Below are positions 59,816 through 64,000 of a stretch of 64,000 nucleotides of DNA, piece after piece. How positions within the stretch are numbered: the stretch's first letter is position 1; every line of letters starts with the position of its first letter. A model generated the notes under the pieces. That model had not been told where the DNA came from. It saw nothing but the letters and a program-made list of their open reading frames with translations, and did no database searches. A program made the position numbers and the translations under genes. Source of the stretch: Agelas oroides (taxonomy: Eukaryota; Porifera; Demospongiae; Agelasida; Agelasidae); contig OX422188.1 in assembly GCA_949130485.1 (NCBI GenBank), forward strand, positions 3,714,222 through 3,778,221, given 5' to 3'.

Positions 59816-60239
59816 TGGTGACAACTCAATGGTTGCAGCTTGACCAGATCCTTCCTCTCTCTGTGAAGGGTGTGGCTTGTCTGACTACCTCTCCATATAA
59901 TTATGCTTATCACCTACCCTTTATATTACATGTATACCATCCCTGTGCCTTATTAATGTGTGAAAGTATGAGCGCTCAATGCATTTTACATTATAGTGTG
60001 TAAATATTCACACTATACTGGCATTTTGATAGCTATCAAAATTGTTATGACAGTGTAAAAGTGGCTTGAAAAAGTGGAAATCCACTCCTGCACCGAATTG
60101 CCTTCAAGGGGATAACCAACTAAAGTGGCTTTGTGCCTGCCGATTTAGTAGCTGTGGCCCCTTGCTTCAAAGCATAAAAATATACTGTGTACCATTGTAC
60201 ATGGCAGCAAGTTGTATATGTGGGATGACCTCGACCTTT

Positions 60240-60440
60240 TTCTCCTTCCCAACCTTATCCTCCCCCCTCTCCCTCCGCCTCCCTCCGCCTCTCTCCTCCC
60301 CTCCTCCTCCTTCTCCTCCCACTCATTCTCTTCCCTCCTCACTTTCTCCTCCCCCTCCTCCTCTTCCCTTCTCCCCCCCTCCCCCTTCTCCTATCCTTCC
60401 TTCTCCCCTTCCTTCTCCCCTTCTCTTCCTCATAGCTCTA
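60240..60440 (+). repeat. CT-rich tract
   Basis: A pyrimidine tract of CTCCCTCCTCC-type units about 200 bp long. Open frames are low-complexity Ser/Pro. No gene. Confidence 0.85.
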
Positions 60441-60539
60441 GAGTTTCTATGCGTGAAGTTTACACGGTATGAACCTTCTCATATTGGGAACCAAGAGTGC
60501 ATGATGACAAAATTCTTTGAACCTTTTCTCCCTCTATGA

Positions 60540-61335
60540 TGGGAAAGAGTGTGGGATACATTATCACATTCCCACCGTAATGAAGGGAATAAAGAGTGTA
60601 CCCCCACTGTTTTTCCCCACCTTGAAGAAAGAGGGAACTACGCATGGGTACTCTCTCTCCATCCATAAGGTGGAGAAACACAGTGAGGGGTTCACTCTTT
60701 CTCCTCATCCATAAGGTGGGAAAAAACTGAAGTGGGGAGGGGGGTACACTTTTTCTCCCTGTCCGTAAGGTGGAGAAACACAGTGAGGAGTACACTCTTT
60801 CTCCTTATCTGTAAAGTGGAGAAGAAGCGCACTACAGCCTGTAGAATTTCTAACAGTTTTCTGTGCTGCACTATCATCACAAGAAGCACTATTTACACTA
60901 TTGCATGTCACTATATATAAAGAGAAGAAGCCAGTTCTAATTTTCTTTGAGAAAGAGTCTACCCCCTCCACTTTACAAATGGAGAGAAAGTGTACCCCCT
61001 GTTGCTTTTCTCCACCTTATGGATGAAGAGAAAGAGTGTACCCCCCCAATGCTTTTCTCCACTTTACAGATGAAGAGAAAGAGTATACTCCCTGTTGCTT
61101 TTCTCCACCTTATGGATGAAGAGAAAGAGTGTCCCCATCGGACATGCCAGCTTGGTATCTGCTTTGGCTGGATCCCTGGCAGCTCAGCCTTTAAGTACCT
61201 GAACTCAGCCACTGAGTTGCCGAGTGACTCGGTAGCTCAGTTGGTTAGAGCATGGCAGGCCATTTGCCAGGTCGTGGGTTCGAGTCCCTCCCTGAGTCAC
61301 TTTCTCCACCTTATGGATGGAGAGAAAGAGTGTCC
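60540..61335. repeat. Degenerate 50-75-bp repeats in both orientations
   Basis: Units of the type AGAGAAAGAGTGTACCCCC with TTTTCTCCACCTTATGGATG occur in one orientation at 60955-61135 and 61300-61335. Their inverse complements (CCATAAGGTGGAGAAACACA, TACACTCTTTCTCC) occur at 60590-60830. The two groups face each other around 60.9 kb. A tRNA-like segment is inserted in the last unit. Confidence 0.75.
61226..61298 (+). tRNA. tRNA-like sequence, probably a tRNA pseudogene or SINE head
   Basis: The 73-nt segment folds as a cloverleaf. Acceptor stem GACTCGG/CTGAGTC (7 pairs, one G-U), TA, D-stem GCTC/GAGC with loop AGTTGGTTA, anticodon stem TGGCA/TGCCA, T-arm GTGGG-TTCGAGT-CCCTC (one mismatch). 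The seven-base anticodon loop is GGCCATT, so position 33 is G instead of the invariant U and the would-be anticodon is CCA. No 3' T-run for Pol III termination follows closely. The missing U33 and the insertion inside a repeat argue against a working tRNA. Confidence 0.4.
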
Positions 61336-61436
61336 CTAGGATTTCATACAGGATTTTGGCTTGGGGGGGAAACAGGATGGTAGCTGGATGATAGCGTGCG
61401 AAAGCACACTCACACACGTGTCAGTGTGCGTACCTA

Positions 61437-61630
61437 CTAGGGGGGTCCGGGGGCATGCCCCCCCCCCCCCCCCCCCAAGAAAATTTAGATCTTCTCAGAT
61501 TGCTTCTGATGCAATCTGGGACAAGATTGTTGTTTAATATCTGTGCCAAAACAATATTAACCATACACATTTCAAGATTTATTTTTTGTGTGTGTGTGTG
61601 TGGGGGGGGGTTAGGGTTAGGGCCTCCACC
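61437..61630 (-). mobile_element. Transposon-end-like segment with C-run and short GT/G run
   Basis: GGGGGTCCGGGGGCATGCCC is a reverse-orientation copy of the end seen at 9.2 and 49.0 kb. A run of about 18 C follows, and at 61590-61606 a (GT)n then G9 run leads into TTAGGGTTAGGG (two telomere-type hexamers, too short to mean a telomere). Confidence 0.5.
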
Positions 61631-61790
61631 TCTGTATGAAATCCTGGTCACTCCTCCATTTTTCCCGCGTTGTTCTGTACATTGGTTGGGCTACCCGAGC
61701 ATAATATACTAGGGGTACATGTACACATGGGATGTTGAATAATCACACACTTTCCGCACATGCATCCACATGCACATACACAGATATTGG

Positions 61791-63325
61791 TTACTTTCTA
61801 ACCTGTGTCCTTGTTCCGTGCTGTTACTTTCTAACCTGTGTCTTCGTTCCGTGCCGTTACTTTCTAACCTGTGTCTTCGTGCCGTTACTTTCTAACCTGT
61901 GTCTTCGTTCCGTGCCGTTACTTTCTAACCTGTGTCCTTGTTCCGTGCCGTTACTTTCTAACCTGTGTCTTCGTTCCGTGCCGTTACTTTCTAACCTGTG
62001 TCTTCGTTCCGTGCCGTTACTTTCTAACCTGTGTCTTCGTTCCATGCCGTTACTTTCTAACCTGTGTCTTCGTTCCGTGCCGTTACTTTCTAACCTGTGT
62101 CTTCGTTGCGTGCCGATACTTTCTAACCTGTGCCTTCGTTCCGTGCCGTTACTTTCTAACCTGTGTCCTTGTTCCGTGCCGTTACTTTCTAACCTGTGTC
62201 TTCGTTCCGTGCCGTCACTTTCTAACCTGTGTCCTTGTTCCGTACCGTTACTTTCTAACCTGTGTCTTCGTTCCGTGCCGTTACTTTCTAACCTGTGTCT
62301 TCGTTCCGTGCCGTTACTTTCTAACCTGTGTCTTCGTTGCGTGCCGTTACTTTCTAACCTGTGTGTTCGTTCCGTGCCGTTACTTTCTAACCTGTGTCCT
62401 TGTTCCGTGCTGTTACTTTCTAACCTGTGTCTTCGTTCCGTGCCATCACTTTCTAACCTGTGTCCTTGTTCCGTGCCGTTACTTTCTAACCTGTGTCTTC
62501 GTTCCGTGCCGTTACTTTCTAACCTGTGTCTTCGCTCCGTGCCGTTACTTTCTAACCTGTGTCTTCGTTCCGTGCCGTTACTTTCTAACCCGTGTCTTCG
62601 TTTGTCTTCGTTCCGTGCCGTTACTTTCTAACCTGTGTCCTTGTTCCGTGCCATTACTGTCTAACCTGTGTCCTTGTTCTGTGCCGTTACTGTCTAACCT
62701 GTGTCCTTGTTCCGTGCCGTTACTGTCTAACCTGTGTCCTTGTTCCGTGCCGTTACTTTCTATCCGGTGTCCTTGTTCCGTGGCATTACTGTCTAACCTG
62801 TGTCTTCGTTCCGTGTCGTTACTTTCTAACCTGTGTCTTCATTCCGTGCTGTTACTTTCTAACCTGTGTCCTTGTTCCGTGCCATTACTGTCTAACCTGT
62901 GTCTTCATTCCGTGCCGTTACTTTCTAACCTCTGTCTTCATTCCGTGCCGTTACTTTCTAACCTGTGTCCTTGTTCCGTGCTGTTACTTTCTAACCTGTG
63001 TCCTTGTTCCATGCCGTTACTTTCTAATCTGTGTCTTCGTTCCGTGCCGTTACTTTCTAACCTGTGTCCTTGTTCTGTGCTGTTACTTTCTAACCTGTGT
63101 CCTTGTTCCGTGCCGTTACTTTCTAACCTGTGTCTTCGTTCCGTGCCGTTATTGTCTAACCTGTGTCCTTGTTCCGTGCCGTTACTGTCTAACCTGTGTC
63201 CTTGTTCCGTGCCGTTACTTTCTAACCTGTGTCCTTGTTCCGTGGCATTACTTTCTAACCTGTGTCCTTGTTCCGTGGCATTACTGTCTAACCTGTGTCC
63301 TTGTTCTCTGCCATCATTGTCTATA
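61791..63325 (+). repeat. 33-bp minisatellite, about 46 copies
   Basis: The unit is GTTACTTTCTAACCTGTGTC plus TTCGTTCCGTGCC. Main variants are CTTGTTCCGTGCC in place of the last part, and TTACTGTCTAACC. The 33-bp period (11 codons) contains no stop in several frames, so long open frames exist in two plus frames and one minus frame. Nothing else (start context, splice sites, domain) supports translation. Two unit types alternate in blocks. Confidence 0.9.
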
Positions 63326-63383
63326 AACGTTGGTTGGCAAGTTCTGTATATATGATGGGATGATTGTTTACCTCCCTCACAAG

Positions 63384-63514
63384 ATACCACAACAGTGCTA
63401 GTGCAAACTGACGATGGGCAACAAACTGTAACCATGACGAGCAGCTATTTCAACATCTTGTTGTACAGGATTTTAGCCAAGCTTGAAATGAAGCACACTA
63501 CCACAGCTTACAAG
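63384..63514 (+). CDS. Candidate isolated exon of an unknown gene
   Basis: Between a CCTCCCTCACAAG acceptor-like site and a GTATGTG donor at 63515 lies an open stretch (phase 1 in, phase 0 out) reading TTTVLVQTDDGQQTVTMTSS then YFNILLYRILAKLEMKHTTT. Codon use and the strong donor look exon-like, but no neighbouring exon was found and no family is recognised. It could be an exon of a gene beyond the right edge. Confidence 0.3.
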
Positions 63515-64000
63515 GTATGTGTATACTTGTGTCACTGAAATTTCTGTTCTGCATATTTTGGATTCCTTGTATTGTGCAAATCACGAAAAAAAATTTTCTC
63601 CTTAATATTCTCTGTGTTTAAGCCTCTTTGGAACATTCCTGTTGAATTTCACAGATACCCATATGTCATGCATAGTCATATCTCCCTGTCACCAAGAGCT
63701 ATACAATCTATGCTATCACACCCTGTGCATGACAGAGAGATATGTAAGGGGGATGGTACGCAAGATTGTGCCCCAAGTATGGAGGCTTGTTTCATTAGGA
63801 CATGTGAATTCCCCATCAATCCCCAGATATTGGAGGTAGAGCATACCACTGATAGGTGCATTGGCAACATTCACCATTCCATTCCATTTTCTATTCCACC
63901 GTTCCATTCCATATTCCAGTCCAGTGATTAGAGACACCTAGGCAAACTGCCACTATGTTGTATAGTGACTGATACAGCATTGAATGCTTATAATACTACA
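63515..64000. other. Right-edge DNA, nothing certain
   Basis: Short overlapping frames on both strands have no domain. CCATTCCATTCCA-like words at 63875-63920 form a small simple repeat. Confidence 0.3.

Noticed and set aside
61607-61622. Telomere repeat
   Set aside because: Only two TTAGGG units follow a G-run; far too short and internal.
61791-63325. CRISPR-like array
   Set aside because: Units are contiguous 33-bp repeats without unique spacers, in clearly eukaryotic DNA; it is a minisatellite.

Overview
The window is animal (metazoan) nuclear DNA. Genes are split by many short GT-AG introns, there is no bacterial-style operon, and the intergenic and intronic DNA is full of short inverted-repeat transposons (MITEs), minisatellites and CA or TCC tracts. 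A decayed kelch / coiled-coil / tyrosine-kinase-like (TKL) kinase locus and a homeodomain-like plus Ulp1-like gene are of a style I associate with sponge and cnidarian gene sets. A demosponge is my best guess, but this is an inference and not a proven assignment.

Layout. (1) 1-2237, minus strand: five exons of a gene running off the left edge. It encodes an atypical homeodomain-like helix-turn-helix, a helical region, two arrays of ten-residue proline-rich repeats and the start of a Ulp1/SENP-like peptidase-type domain. (2) 5088-6431, minus: an intact single-exon gene for a secreted glycine-rich, then Tyr/Trp/Gln-rich, protein with a TATA-like box. (3) 6.5-12.7 kb: no supportable gene; repeats. 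(4) 12.77-15.87 kb and 19.36-20.92 kb, plus: remnants of kelch repeats and of a coiled-coil plus kinase protein, all with frameshifts and stops. They may be two genes or one decayed kelch-kinase gene. (5) 22268-47937, plus: one large gene resolved here into 48 exons whose reading phases agree throughout except at one junction (introns 17/18). It encodes about 2,390 residues: a long Ser-rich disordered N-terminal half and an about 1,000-residue tetratricopeptide repeat (TPR) C-terminal half. The C-terminal exons resemble TTC6. (6) 48-63.3 kb: essentially gene-free and repeat-rich. Several repeat families occur as left/right copies in opposite orientation, nested about a centre near 54.5 kb, and an about 1.5-kb 33-bp minisatellite follows. 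(7) 63384-63514: one isolated candidate exon.

The genes do not form a pathway. The TTC6-like gene is the main intact gene. The left-edge gene is the least familiar in its combination of parts. The most striking non-genic structure is the nested inverted-repeat block at 50-60 kb.
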